This document shows, piece after piece, positions 22,271 through 33,459 of a stretch of DNA of 64,000 nucleotides. The notes beneath the pieces were generated by a model. It was not told the origin of the DNA. It searched no databases and saw only the letters and a program-made list of their open reading frames with translations. Origin of the DNA: Anadara kagoshimensis (lineage: Eukaryota > Mollusca > Bivalvia > Arcoida > Arcidae). Location: contig CM037869.1 in the NCBI GenBank assembly GCA_021292105.1, forward strand, positions 36,949,155-37,013,154, written 5' to 3'. Made by a program: the position numbers and the translations under genes. The stretch's first letter is position 1, and the number at the start of each line of letters is the position of its first letter.

Positions 22271-24743
22271 ATGGAAGAGGAAGAATGTTTCAAATGCAAT
22301 CTATGTTCTTTTAGCACCAGATTATTTAGAAAATTTACCAATCATTACGTCCGATATCACAAAAATGACCCAAGTTTTTCGGTTTCCTGTGGTGTCGGAG
22401 CTTGCGAATTCACAACGCGTAGATGGAACACTTTTAAAGTGCATGTTCATAGAAAGCATAAAATTGAAGATATACAGCCAGCTAATGTCAATAATTGCAA
22501 TGAGATCAACATGGTTTTAGATGATTACGAAACAAATCCTGTTCCATTTTATAGTCGGGACAGTTTAAGTCACCACAATGCACTCTTTACAATGGCATTA
22601 GAGGCCAAGTATAATGTTAGTCAAACAGCAATCGACAGTATAGTTTCTTCCATAAGTATATTGTTGAATGCGCAACTGGATCACTTAAAAAACAAATTGC
22701 TGGAGAGCTAGAGTTGAGGAACATAAACTCTGAATTTTTAAATGATATCAACATTGATCATATGCTGAATAATGTTAATAGTTCTACAAAACGATACTCT
22801 GTGTATGAGAAATGTGAAAATTTGCCCTTTCTAAAACCAGAAGAAGTAGTCCTAGGTGTTCGCCATGTGACTAAAAACAATGTAATTACTGAAAAACAAA
22901 AAATAGGTTATTATATCCCATTTTTGAAGTCTCTCAACATGTTACTGCAATTGCCTGAAGTGTGGAACTGCATTCAGAATCCTCATTTTTCAGCAAATGA
23001 GTTCATGTATGATATTTGTGATGGGAAATATGTGAGATCTAATCCTTTATTTCAACAGAACCCACATGCTCTTCAGATTGTTTTGAATACTGATATTGAA
23101 ATAGTCAATCCTTTAGGCACTCATATAAAAAAACACAAACTTTCAATGTTTTATTTCTTAGTTGCAAATATTCCACCCCAGTATCGGTCCAAATTGCATG
23201 TTATCCAGCTATTGGCGATTGCAAAAACAAGTGATGTGAGAGAAGAAGGGGGTATTGAAAAATTACTGGATGACGTTATATCAAGTACAAATATTTTAAA
23301 CAATGGAACTGAAATGTTGATAAATGACCGACCTGAAAACATACAGGGTGCATTGGTAATAGTACCAGCTGATACCTTAGCAGCAAATTGGCTTGGGAAA
23401 TTCAAAGAGGGAGTTGCGTTTGCTTTGGAAAATTGCAGAATGTGTGATGTCACAGGTATCGATATGAAAAACAAGTCGCTTGACTCGGAGTGTGTCATGA
23501 GAACAAATGAAAGGCACGCTGAGCAAGTTGATTTTCTTGATCAGCTTTCAAAAGGTACTCGGAGGTATTGGAGTAAAATGTGGGGTGTGAACAGGCGCAG
23601 CAGTTTAATGAATATACAGAATTTTTCTATTACATCTGGACTGGTACAAGACCCGATGCATATATTTTTAGAGGGGATTTTACCGAGAGAGTTGTCATTT
23701 GTCCTATATCATTTTGTCTACTCACAGAAACTATTCACACTAAAGTGGCTTAATGATAAAATCAGATCATTTGAATATAGCTACTTGCATCAAAAAAATC
23801 AACCAGAGGCCAATTTTGAGAAAGGGGATGTTGAAAATTGTACAACTGTAAAGCAGTCATCATCTATGCTTTTCACACTGTGTCAGGTATTGCCTTTAAT
23901 AATTGGCCAGAAAATACCTGAGGATAACGAATACTGGATTAATTTTCTTCGACTTATACAAATAGTGATACTATGCTTAACTTCCTATTGTCACAGAGAA
24001 ACTGCCGCAGTCTTAAGAATAATGATTGGTATATACCTCAGGAAAAATAAAACTTTGTATCCAAAAGCGTCCTTTATTCCAAAGAAACATTACATGATTT
24101 ATTTTCCGCAACAAATGTTACAGTATGGACCGGTGAAACATCACGGTTGTATGCGTTTTGAAGGGAAACATGGTTTTTTCAAAGCTAAAAAGATAAAAAA
24201 AATTAAAAATCTTCCTTATTCTCTTAGTCGACATCATCAGTTGTACATGTGTTTAAAACAAACAGGCGTTGATGGAAATAGATCAAATAACTTCTGTACG
24301 ATGGTGACACAGTTTCTACTGGGAAGGAAACAGAATTCAAAGCAAAGTATCCAAATTTATTTCCACAGTTTGCACAAATTCTAGGTGTTAGTCTTGATAA
24401 TGATTTAATTGTATACGAGACAGATGCTGTATCAATTCATGGTCTAAACTATCAGTGTGGTTGTGCATTAGTTCTGCACTATGAGGATGACATGACATTC
24501 CAATATTTGGAATTGTTAAAAACGTAATTGTTTTATAAAAAAGACAAGTACTTTGTTATTCAGTGTACTTCTGGACAAGCCGTTTTAAATCAGCATATAC
24601 TTCATTATAAGTTAGAACCTGTAGACAACTCGTTAGTAAAATCGTATTATTCCCTAGAATTTTAATGGCCACTTAGTGTGTATAGTTACAATGGAGAAAT
24701 TGTGACAATGAACATCAACACCCACACTTGTGAAATATTTTGA
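22271..24743 (+). pseudogene. CACTA-like transposase-derived gene with two N-terminal C2H2 fingers
   Basis: The protein starts at the ATG at 22,271 (MEEEECFKCNLCSF). Two C2H2-type fingers lie within the first 60 residues (CFKCNLCSFSTRLFRKFTNH, then CGVGACEFTTRRWNTFKVH). A one-base shift near 22,690 moves the frame into a long stretch of about 556 residues, to 24,384. It contains CRMCDVTG, ITSGLVQDPMHIFLEGILP with its D-x-x-H-x-x-x-E arrangement, PKKHYMIYFPQQML and HHGCMRFEGKHGFFK. Another shift near 24,310 leads to a C-terminus read to about 24,743, with two stops. From memory, the DPMH..LEG and MRFEGKH boxes mark the Transposase_21/DUF4218-like proteins common in invertebrates. With a CACTG end upstream, a transposase that cuts and pastes its own ends is the best reading. 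The superfamily is not certain. Confidence 0.65.
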
Positions 24744-25569
24744 ACTAAATACATATAAACAAAAGTGAGTGGATTGATTTTTTTTAATTACAGGCTTATA
24801 TACATGTACATGAATATTGAACTTTAAATAAAATGCCGTTGTATAAAATATGGAATTGTGCAAGATCAGTGAAAAAATGACCTGGATGATCTTAGGAGAA
24901 AGGGTAAGAAAACGTTCTTGATTGTTTTTAAATTTAAACCCTATCAAAATATTCTTATATGAAATCCCTCAGACGTTTTGTACAATAAATAATCTATTAT
25001 CGGAAATAATCAGACTACTATAATAGATTAATAATAAATTTTAAACGAAATTAATTTTATACTGCTTTTTTAAATATCAAAATAAAAGTTAAATGTTTTT
25101 AATTTTGATTTGCTATATTTACCGTGTATTTTTGTTTAACGAAATCAGAATTTTATCACTAATTCGACACATGATAATATGTTTAAGTATGAGAGGACTG
25201 ACATCTCCCTGCTCCCCTTATTTTTTATACGACTGCAAAAAAATTGATGTCGTATTATGGTATGGCGCTGTCTTCGTTGTCGTTGTCTGTATACACTTTT
25301 GTTTTTGATCAATAACATTAGTTCCAGTTGATGAAATTTTATCACAATGTTCCTTAGCATAAAAGCAGGGGTGTGGTTGGTTTGGTTGTGGTCCCGTCTG
25401 TTTAAAAAAAGGGCAAATTAGGGGTTTGCATATATTTGGCTGTAGAATATTTATTGTCTATGAGATTTTGATGTGTCCTGGGGAAACTTCCGGTCTGTAG
25501 GATGTTAACTGAGTAAATATTGAGTGAATGCACACAAGACAAAATCTCTACAAATACAAAATGTGCATG
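24744..25569. other. AT-rich stretch without recognised genes
   Basis: No coding motif was seen on either strand and no clear transposon end. It may contain upstream intron sequence of the CIDE-N gene whose exon starts at 26,072. Confidence 0.4.
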
Positions 25570-26013
25570 GTAAAAACTAAGCAATGCAATGGAACAACGC
25601 TTTTATTGTCGTTCTTCATCTTGAAGTCACCCTGAGGCCTTCAACAATGAGCTCTGCTCATACCTCATAGTAAGTTCAAGACAGCCCCTAGCACTGGTGT
25701 CCATACTTGTATTGTGCCCACACACATTTACCATATTGATTCAGGGTTCAGTGAGTAGGGGGTATAACTGGCTGTCATTCGGCGACAGCTAAGTAAAAAC
25801 TAAGCAATGCAATGGAACAACGCTTTTATTGTCGTTCTTCATCTTGAAGTCACCCTGAGGCCTTCAACAATGAGCTCTGCTCATACCTCATAGTAAGTTC
25901 AAGACAGCCCCTAGCACTGGTGTCCATACTTGTATTGTGCCCACACACATTTACCATATTGATTCAGGGTTCAGTGAGTAGGGGGTATAACTGGCTGTCA
26001 TTCGGCGACAGCT
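25570..26013. repeat. Perfect 223-bp tandem duplication
   Basis: The unit starts GTAAAAACTAAGCAATGCAA and ends TGTCATTCGGCGACAGCT. It occurs at 25,570-25,792 and 25,793-26,013 with no difference that I can see. The second copy continues into CTTGTTTT, a common end of mollusc repeats. It lies just upstream of the CIDE-N exon. Confidence 0.9.
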
Positions 26014-26071
26014 CTTGTTTTAGTGTAACAATGTCAGTGACTTGCAATACCTGTTATGCTCTTTTTTTCAG

Positions 26072-26154
26072 GTTGTGAAAAATTATCTATCGAATCAACA
26101 AAACTGACAAAAGTCGTTCTAGACAGTGATGGATCTGAAATTGAGGATACTGAT
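26072..26154 (+). CDS. CIDE-N (CAD) domain exon, left part, before hAT insertion
   Basis: The exon follows a strong acceptor (CTTTTTTTCAG, ending at 26,071). Read from 26,074 it encodes CEKLSIESTKLTKVVLDSDG and then SEIEDTD up to the hAT border. Removing the hAT and one CTGAT copy joins it in frame to 31,340. Together the parts match the second half of a CIDE-N domain: a beta strand ending in (V/L)xLxxDGxExxD, then a strand of the form TxxFLxxxExW. CIDE-N domains mediate pairing of DFF40/DFF45-type nuclease regulators and also occur in uncharacterised invertebrate proteins. The first half of the domain must lie in an upstream exon that I could not find. Confidence 0.6.
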
Positions 26155-26184
26155 TAGGGGCGTAGCTAGCTGAAATTGATGTAG

Positions 26185-26300
26185 AATCACCGACAAATGG
26201 AGCGGCGTAGCCGCGAGACGAGTCGTCGTAGGCGCCGAGTTGGGGTAGGTGCGGGAGGGGTGTCCCCTCCCGCTGGGTGGGTCTGGGGGCCTCCCCCAGA
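26185..26300. repeat. GC-rich subterminal palindrome of the hAT element
   Basis: GGAGCGGCGTAGCCGCGAG, GGGAGGGGTGTCCCCTCCCG and CTGGGGGCCTCCCCCAG are three successive short palindromes in otherwise AT-rich DNA, just inside the 3' end. The second hAT (39,745-39,845) has the same arrangement. Confidence 0.6.
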
Positions 26301-26499
26301 AAAAAATTGAAAAATAAATGCAATTTGGGTCATTTTCCTGCAAATTTGACTGTGCTTGAAAGACAATCCGAATTTTTTAAATAATGTTATTTTCAAACAA
26401 AGAAGAAACGCAATATGTTGACAAAATGGCCAAATTTAATAGATAATGCACCGCTGATGTCAATAGGAGAACGGAATTAAATGTAATCCGATGAGATCT

Positions 26500-28532
26500 C
26501 TACAGAAAGTCCAATTTTCTATTGCTTTTGCCTACAAATTCATTAATGATTTTATCAATATCTATATGGACGTTCTTATAGCTATGTAACATAGCCAGAC
26601 CGGACATGCGTTGTGAGGTCATGGTTGACCTAAGGTAAGTTTTAACACGACGCATTGCACTGAAAGCCCTTTCGGCTGAAGCAGTGGAAACGGGCATCGT
26701 GAGAAGAATCATCAAACATGTGAAAATATTTGGATACAAATCTTTATTGGTAGAATCCACAGTGCTTTTCAAATCCACCGGCTTCTCAGACTCTGACCCA
26801 TCGTATCTTCCAGCGGGAAACTTCACTCTGGAATGCCTCTTTATCCCCGATGAAGTCGTAGCTATAGGCAGCGTAGATTCCATCTACATGCGTTGTGGTC
26901 AGCTGATGTAGCTGACTTGGGATAAGGTATTGTGCCAGAAATCGGTCGTGTGCAGTGAGAAGACGATCCTCGAGCTCAGTCGCAAGGTGGTCCATGAAAG
27001 GAAAGAACAACGCCCTCTTCCAATAATCAGACACGGATTCAGCTGGAACATTCACTCTTTGCTGTTGTCTTCCGGTAGTTCTAGGTTTGGATGGTAGAAC
27101 ATCGTGTACAGTCGCCATAGTGACCGCTTTCTCATACAGCGCTTCCCATACTAAATCGTCCGCTCGTTCGGCACGGATCTGTGCGATCAAAACCCTTGCC
27201 TCTTTGGCTGCTTCAATTAAGTCACAACACTTCCCCTGTAACATATTATTTAGCGGTAAAAGTCCCTGGATAATAAATTCAACGGCCACAAGTGAAATAA
27301 TGAAGTCAAATTTCAAAATGCTGCATCGGTAGCTTCTTGCTTTTGCGTCCCCTTCATGTTCCAACACCTCTAGTGCATTCACTATAGTGGTAAAAGCTGC
27401 TTTGAATGTATAAAGTGAATTGGCCCTGCTTGCCCATCTGGTGTCACATAAACTTTGGAGTTTTGTACGCTTTTCCATTTCAGCTTTTGCTAAAGTATCG
27501 TTTTCAAGCTGTTCACTGAACGCTAAGAGTCGTTTTGCAGAGTAGTTGAATGCAAATCCAATTTGCTGCACCGTGTCAAACATATTTCGGACGAGTACTT
27601 CCTTGCAAGCATGAACTATAGCCAGGTTTAAGGAATGAGCTTTACAATGAATATATAGTGCCTGAGGAACAACTTCTCTGATACGCGTTTGAACACCTCT
27701 GTGACACCCTGCCATATAACTAGCCCCGTCATAACCCTGGGCCCTCATTTTTGCAATATTCAAACCGGCATTCCTCTGTCCATCGAGGAATTTTTCAGTT
27801 AGTGCCTCCCCAGTCGTAGATTCCGCCTGTATAAATCCAATAAAATCTTCGTGAATTTCCTTATCATGTAAGGAATAGAACCTCACGCACATGGCAATCT
27901 GCTCCATTGTCGATGCATCAGTAGCTTCATCAGCCATGAAGGAATAGCAAACAGACTCATTGCAATCCTTAACAATTTCATAACGGATATATTCTTCACA
28001 AATAGATATAATTTCAATTTGTATCATTGGTGAAGTATATTTTGATCTATAACTGGACTCCAAGTGCTCCTTCAATATGCTATCTCGTTTAGCTCGATCA
28101 TTAAGCAAAGCCATGAAGTTACTACTCTTGTCATCGTGGCTCCTGAGAGGGGTGTTCTGTCGGCCACATAACACTATAACTTCCGTAATAACTCCTAGCA
28201 CATGTCGATTCCGACGTACATCAGCAGCATGTTTACTATCTAACTGTGCCTGAACACTAAGTTTTTCACCACAATGTATCTTCATGAAACTTTCGGCACT
28301 TGCACATGCTCCATGGTGACCAGCACATAGACTGAGATGTCGTTTTATATATTTTCCCAAATTTGACCACTTTGTTACTGGTGTAGTGACAAGGCTTTTT
28401 TCTTGAGCGTTGTGTGGACTGAAAAGTACACATGGTGCACAGTAAACTGAGTCTTCGGACACTGAATACCTCAACAAGCAATACTTCTCCAACCATTCAC
28501 TTGAAAATTGTCTCCGAATGCCATACTCCACT
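26500..28532 (-). pseudogene. hAT transposase, exon 2, with a single frameshift near 26,810
   Basis: The acceptor is CTGCTGTTCTCTTTGTAG, ending at 28,533. Domains in order: a TTF-type finger (SVYCAPCVLF, HHGACASAE); a DUF4371-type RNase H-like core with FMADEATDAS and GYDGASYMAG supplying Asp residues, and HCKAHSLNLAI as the C-x2-H motif; then an alpha-helical insertion. The frame runs to about 26,810, where one base is lost. In the next frame the C-terminal dimerisation domain is intact, with YPNIFTCLMILLTMPVSTAS and AERAFSAMRR, whose Glu completes the D-D-E set. It stops at 26,500. About 790 residues in all. The protein would cut and rejoin the element's ends. Apart from the one-base loss it looks remarkably complete. 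Confidence 0.8.
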
Positions 28533-28916
28533 CTACAAAGAGAACAGCAGAACGAATCATTACTGACTATAAAGATTATCCGAATGGATGCCCCCGCTGT
28601 CAACCGACTTTTCGCCATATAAGTGAAAGCCAAGCATAAAAATGACTCATCTATAATGGCAACTTTCTCAAAACTTGCAGGTTGGACTTCGAAAAATACC
28701 TGTACCAGGTTTGAAGAATATTAATATATATTTAGAACTATAGAAGGAACTGATTCTACAAAAGAGTACTCTTTAGGTAAAAGTTAAAGCAGTGGCTAAG
28801 TTCACCTGATGGTAGTTTTCAGAGTCTAAGATATGGGTCCAAGGCTAAATTCAAAATTCATCAATTTTTGATCAGCATTAAAATGACACGTGCATCTCTT
28901 CAACGTGTCCTTTACC

Positions 28917-29256
28917 TACTTTGGTAGCTCAGCTGGATAAGTGCTCGCTCTGAAAATGGGAGGTCGTGGGTTCGATCCCGGGTCAGGTCTGACCCAGACT
29001 TGAAAATCGGTATTGACTGTTCATTTGCCAAGCACTCGGCATTAAGAAATGAAAATTACAGGTCTTTCGGACGAGACCTTTAAACTGAGCCCCAGTGTCA
29101 CGGTAGGCGTGGCATGATAAAGAACCCTCGCTGCACTATGCCATTAGCGCATAGCGCAGGTCAAAATTTCTGCACCTTCGCCTATAGCTGTCGACGTCTT
29201 GATATAAGTGAAATATTCTTGACTGGGGCGTTAAACTTCATTAATCAACCAATCAT
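28917..29256 (+). mobile_element. tRNA-headed SINE in the hAT intron
   Basis: The head has an A box, GGTAGCTCAGCTGG (28,923-28,936), and a B box, GGGTTCGATCCCG (28,968-28,980). The body includes GGTCTTTCGGACGAGACC and GCCTATAGCTGTCGACGTC. The tail is GATATAAGTGAAATATTCTT plus GGGGCGTTAAAC. Other copies of the family in the window share the tail. Nearly full length. Confidence 0.8.
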
Positions 29257-30798
29257 TAAATGTGATCATAAGATTTGCGAAAAATCTGTAGGAAATCTAA
29301 AAAAGTTTTAAAGAGCTGACTACACAGAAAAGACCCTAAGACTTAATTTCATGAAAAATGGTGAAGTTCAAATGTGCAAAATGTTCAAAAACACTTTTGC
29401 ATCGGTATCAATATTGCACATGCACATTTTCAATATGATCTGTGCAAGGTTTGAGGAAATTCTGCTAAAAGTTGTAGGAGCTGATTATAGATTACCGGCG
29501 GACGGAAGGTAGGAAGGGCAGACGTATCTATGGACAAGTGCAAATCAAAATTCCACCTGGCCAAACTTGTCGTCGCCGGGACAAAAAAGAGTAGCACGCT
29601 TAGGAATGAGCCTGAAAACCAAAAACCAAATGCGAGAATAGCAAAAGTGACAATTCACTACGTAAAATATAAGAAGAAAAATGCATGTAAATTCACGACT
29701 TTTAACATGCAGTGAATGTACTGGTTCAGTGGTATGGTCACAAAGTAATGATTTGTTAAGAGCCTTTAACCTTGCCAAGCCAAATCAGATCTTTTTAGTT
29801 CTACAGTTGTACGTCGCATTAGCAGCATATGCCATCTCAATCTCAATTTTTCATCTCGCATTTCATATGTTCGTGACTAAGTGGCAGTACAGTTGCTAAT
29901 GTGCCTGGAGTTTTCACTTTTAAAATATATTTTTATATATAATTAATAAAATCTGTTGTTGGCTAACTAAACTATTGTTTCGACAGCTAACTTCCCAAAA
30001 ATATTTACATGTTCTACATTTTATTGGTAATGTATTCATGTCTGGAGCATGGTTTGGTTAAATAAGGTTTATTTTTTTTTTTTATTATTTCAATGTTTTA
30101 GGTTCAAGTCCGCTGATTGTAAATTAAATGGGATGGTTAGGGCCCTACAAAAGTACTTGAACCACACCACTGGCGTCATAATAAATCAATCGTCCAGTGC
30201 CCGTACAAAGTTGTGATTTTTATTATCAGTGGATTTATTTATATGTGTATTGTGTCCTTTTACCTTTATACTTTTAGATTGTTTTGTGTTCTTTGCGGTT
30301 ATGGCTTTTGTCAACTACACCTTATTCAGCTGCAACTATATTTCAGTCTTTTTAATTGCAGAATTAAATTTGGTCTCTTGCAGTAATTATAAAATAATTT
30401 TCTGTTTTGTAATCGCGAGATAAAGACGAACTTAAATTTTTAAAAGTGTCCTTCGGACAGTATATAAACACACGGTATTTAGACCATAAAAATTTTGATA
30501 GGCGTTTACCAATTGATTTCTTGAAATTAAATTACCTGCATGATGCTTTATTTTATTCTGCAAATAACAATGAAAACTATGAAAATGGACATTACGTTTA
30601 TTTCTATTACTTTCGCTTACTTGTCTTCGGATTCTCATGCATCTCTTTTTATTTTTCAAACATAAGTATTTGGCTAATTAACACCTCGTAACTTATTTTT
30701 CTGTGTCATTAGAATCAGAAAGTGTGTACGTAGGGGGGGTGGTGGGGCAAGTGACTCAGGCCTTTGGAAGTGAAAATCAAGGTTTATGCATCTGAAAT
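29257..30798. other. Intron remainder of the hAT transposase gene
   Basis: Apart from the SINE, the 2.27-kb intron (28,533-30,802) shows only AT-rich sequence, a T-run near 30,070 and short accidental open frames without motifs. Confidence 0.45.
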
Positions 30799-30802
30799 TT
30801 AC

Positions 30803-31092
30803 CGTGTAGGAATCTTGTATCCTTTTACCCATTCTTTGTTGTTTTGCAAAATCAGTGCCTTAGTGGAATTGTCACATGTTGTGCTTACAGTAGCTATGTC
30901 CGGATAAGAAGATGTGACAGTTAAATACACTTGGTCGCTGTCTTGTGAAGTTATGTACGTCTTTTGTAGATCAGGAGATGTCTGTAGCCTCTGAGCCTTG
31001 TTCGAAGTGCCCTCAGCCGCCTGTGTGTCATGCTCAGAAGTTTTAGAATTTTCAAATTTTGGCACCAAAATTTTAATGCTTGCTTGCGCCAT
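30803..31092 (-). CDS. hAT transposase, exon 1
   Basis: ATG at 31,092, MAQASIKILVPKFENSKTSE. The exon ends ILQNNKEWVKGYKIPT plus two bases at 30,803, followed by the donor GTAAAT. Joining it to the acceptor at 28,533 completes an Arg codon and reads straight into VEYGIRRQFSSEWL, the start of the TTF-type zinc-finger region. This agreement in phase and sense is why I take it as exon 1 and not as a separate gene. The segment is low in motifs, as N-termini of this class usually are. Confidence 0.65.
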
Positions 31093-31339
31093 AACCGGAT
31101 ATTACGCAAAGCGCTGCTGTACAAAGTAAGAGTTATCGCGCATTGAACACAAAAACTGTAGATATGATGCGAATATTAGTTCCTCAGTTTTCACTTACAC
31201 AGTGGCACGGTGTACACACACACGCGCGCGCATTTATGATAATAATAATCTAAAATCATTATAATTAAAAAAAATGAAACAGGAAAATTGTGTGGATTCA
31301 CCTGCGTACTCGCGTATAAGCAGCTACGCGCCTGCTGAT

Positions 31340-31435
31340 GTTCTACTTGAAATTAAAGGTGAAACGATTTTATTCCTTGAAGAAGAAGAGGAGTGGCTGC
31401 CGGAGAAATCAATTGATATTAATTGTTCTGTTTGA
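31340..31435 (+). CDS. CIDE-N (CAD) domain exon, right part, with stop codon
   Basis: Continues the frame of 26,072-26,154 after the hAT element: VLLEIKGETILFLEEEEEWL, then PEKSIDINCSV and TGA at 31,433-31,435. The EEEEEW run corresponds to the Gly/Glu-x-x-W end of CIDE-N domains. A polyadenylation signal, AATAAA, follows at 31,456-31,461, so this is the last exon of the host gene. Alone it could be misread as a 53-codon gene from an ATG at 31,274, but that ATG lies inside the hAT end. Confidence 0.6.
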   Translation, partial: VLLEIKGETILFLEEEEEWLPEKSIDINCSV

Positions 31436-31455
31436 AATATTTCATGTTATGTGTT

Positions 31456-31461
31456 AATAAA
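31456..31461 (+). promoter_or_regulatory. Polyadenylation signal of the CIDE-N gene
   Basis: AATAAA lies 20 bp after the TGA of the CIDE-N exon and is followed by a T-rich stretch (TTTTGTAGTTTTTTATTTC). Confidence 0.5.
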
Positions 31462-32379
31462 TTATATGTTTTGTAGTTTTTTATTTCTAGTGGTTTTTGA
31501 GGTGTGAGAGCTATGTCATGACCCTGAAAATGAACATATAGCAGCCATACTGTGGTTTTCTCCGAAGTTGAATTTAATTCAAAGTTTTATAGATTTGAAC
31601 CCATATTTGAGTAGTTGTGCTGTTGTTAGCCGATTTGAACCCTTGGGTTCCGGTTACACAAGTTATTCCTGCAATTTTGATGTTTGAGATGGCATTTTTA
31701 CTAATTATTATTTAGCCATGACCTGTAAAGGGAGGGACCTTTAGTAACCTGAAAATTACTGACGGGCCCATTTTAATAACATTTATAATAGGACGAGCTG
31801 TTTAAAAAAAGCCACACCTTATGTCATTTCGGCCTTTCGTGTTACTGTTGCGTCACACCTTTAAGCATATGCTAGGCCACATTTAAAAGAATGTCTGTTT
31901 TTCCCTCCCCCGGGTCTACTCTTTGTCAACAGACCAGGCAGCCAGGTACTTTTTCCCCAACTGGATGTCATGGATGGTTTGACTTGTCCACTGGAGGCCA
32001 CTTATCAGTTGTTTGTGCTCAATTTTAGTGTATTTATTTAGATTATCAATCCTTTTGATTTCAAGCACTATTCAAAATATGCACATTTAGTGCATAAAAC
32101 TAATGTAGCATTAAAGTGTATATTTACTACTTTCTGATTTGACAGTTATTAAAGCTTTCATTAATAACATATTAATACATGTATGACAAGGTGTAGATTC
32201 CAAATTGCCATAGTTTGTTGCTTGTTATGCATATATACTGTATTCAATGCCAGGATATTTACCCTGGCACAAAAATCTCGAAAAATATATAACTGGAAAT
32301 AACATTAAGAAAATCAAACTTTGCAGTATTATATATATGTATTTATAATAATACATTTAAAGTGTCTGACTAGAACACG
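31462..32379. other. Stretch without recognised features
   Basis: Downstream flank of the CIDE-N gene. No coding motif, RNA gene or clear repeat was recognised. Confidence 0.4.
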
Positions 32380-32516
32380 CAATGACTAGAATGAAAAGAG
32401 GCACAGATATGGTTCAAATCCACCCATTTGTGTCAAGAGGAGAAGACCTTTGAAAAGTTTACGACGACGACGGACATAGAATGAATAGCAATAGCCCACA
32501 TAGATGAGCTAAAAAA
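32380..32516 (-). repeat. Truncated TTTTAGCTC-type repeat head
   Basis: On the - strand it reads TTTTTTAGCTCATCTATGTG, then CTATGTCCGTCGTCGTCG, then AAACTTTTCAAAGGTCTTCT. This is the head of the same family that fills 14.6-18.7 kb. Confidence 0.55.
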
Positions 32517-32844
32517 TTAATCACTATCATGTTTGGTATATAATATTTCCCTTTTACACCTACAAATTTTTCGAGGGCATCACATAATACCTCGACGCCA
32601 CTACGTGTGGTGGGGTATGCAGGGTATAAAAAATGACAAAGTCCACACCTGTAAAAAAATTCGGCAGCATTTCGCCTAGGAAGTTACCATTTTAGCCCCT
32701 CCCACATCATTTTCCAGGCCAAAAGTTTGGTATGTAGATGGAAATTGGGTTGGTGTGGGGCAGGTTAATTTATAATGACATGAACCATACACCATCTCAA
32801 GCCTTCAAGAAAATTTTTACCATAAATAATTTTAACATACTTAC

Positions 32845-32880
32845 CAGTAAATCTTGGTGCTGTTTCATCAAGTTTGGAAG
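32845..32880 (-). CDS. Unknown exon, downstream part, right of the TIR element insertion site
   Basis: On the - strand it continues the frame of 39,514-39,703 after removal of the 6.6-kb element: KLDETAPRFTG, with the splice donor GTAAGTATG beginning at 32,844. The join KVAPKLDETAPRFTG is in frame only without the insertion. Confidence 0.5.
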
Positions 32881-33116
32881 GGTACCTAGAAAATAAGCCC
32901 AGGGAACAAACTAAGCCCAGGGACATTTCACGCGCCCAGGAAGTTGTTGGGCACTGTAGAGATGTGAAAATTACATATATATCATAAATCATACTATATT
33001 TTATCATGTATAAATATTATAACGATCTATGCAAAAATAATGAAGTTATTGACCATTGTTTATTTCTCCATCGCCGTACACGATACGGAGTAAGGGAGAT
33101 AACTCGAACTGATACT
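32881..33116 (+). repeat. Left terminal inverted repeat of the 6.6-kb element
   Basis: Begins GGTACCTAGAAAATAAGCCC. The inner end is GAGATAACTCGAACTGATAC. It is the inverse of 39,278-39,513 with only scattered differences. Confidence 0.85.
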
Positions 33117-33429
33117 TTAAGACTTTCCTGGTGCTAATCCATATAATCAACAAATAATGAACTATTAATGAACTATTGATAAATTAATAAGATATTTCAA
33201 CCGATCGCGTCTTAAGTGTTTTTGTGGAATGGTGGATTGATAAAATATAAATTTATTATAGACTTACCGATAATATACATAACATGCGTTCGGACAACTA
33301 TGGAATGAATATTTTCCATAGTTGCGCCACCCCAAGGAGACTTCTGGCAGAGAAAATTATTATGTAACATTAAAGTACCTTTCTTAAATAAAAAATTTTA
33401 CAAAAAAAATTTAAAAAATTTTTGGCTAG
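33117..33429. other. AT-rich interior of the 6.6-kb element
   Basis: Contains one palindrome, CTATGGAATGAATATTTTCCATAG-like, near 33,298-33,322. Nothing else recognised. Confidence 0.4.
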
Positions 33430-33459
33430 TTTTTGAGATATTTGATGTTTTTTGTAAAA

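Larger units (their letters stand above)
26155..31334 (-). mobile_element. hAT transposon (DUF4371/ZMYM1-like), 5.18 kb, inserted in the CIDE-N exon
   Basis: The left end is TAGGGGCGTAGCTAGC at 26,155. The right end, on the other strand, is CAGGCGCGTAGCTGCT ending at 31,334, which gives 12 of 16 matches. Flanking host sequence carries CTGAT directly on both sides (26,150-26,154 and 31,335-31,339). Extended to 8 bp, 6 positions agree, in line with an old 8-bp hAT target duplication. The element contains a two-exon transposase gene on the - strand, a GC-rich subterminal palindrome at its 3' end, and a SINE within the intron. Confidence 0.8.

Noticed and set aside
26087-26396. Three - strand frames near the hAT left end
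   Set aside because: They cover the GC-rich subterminal palindromes and the CIDE-N exon on the wrong strand.
31274-31435. 53-codon gene starting at ATG 31,274
   Set aside because: The start lies inside the hAT right end. The sequence after 31,340 is better explained as the remainder of the CIDE-N exon.
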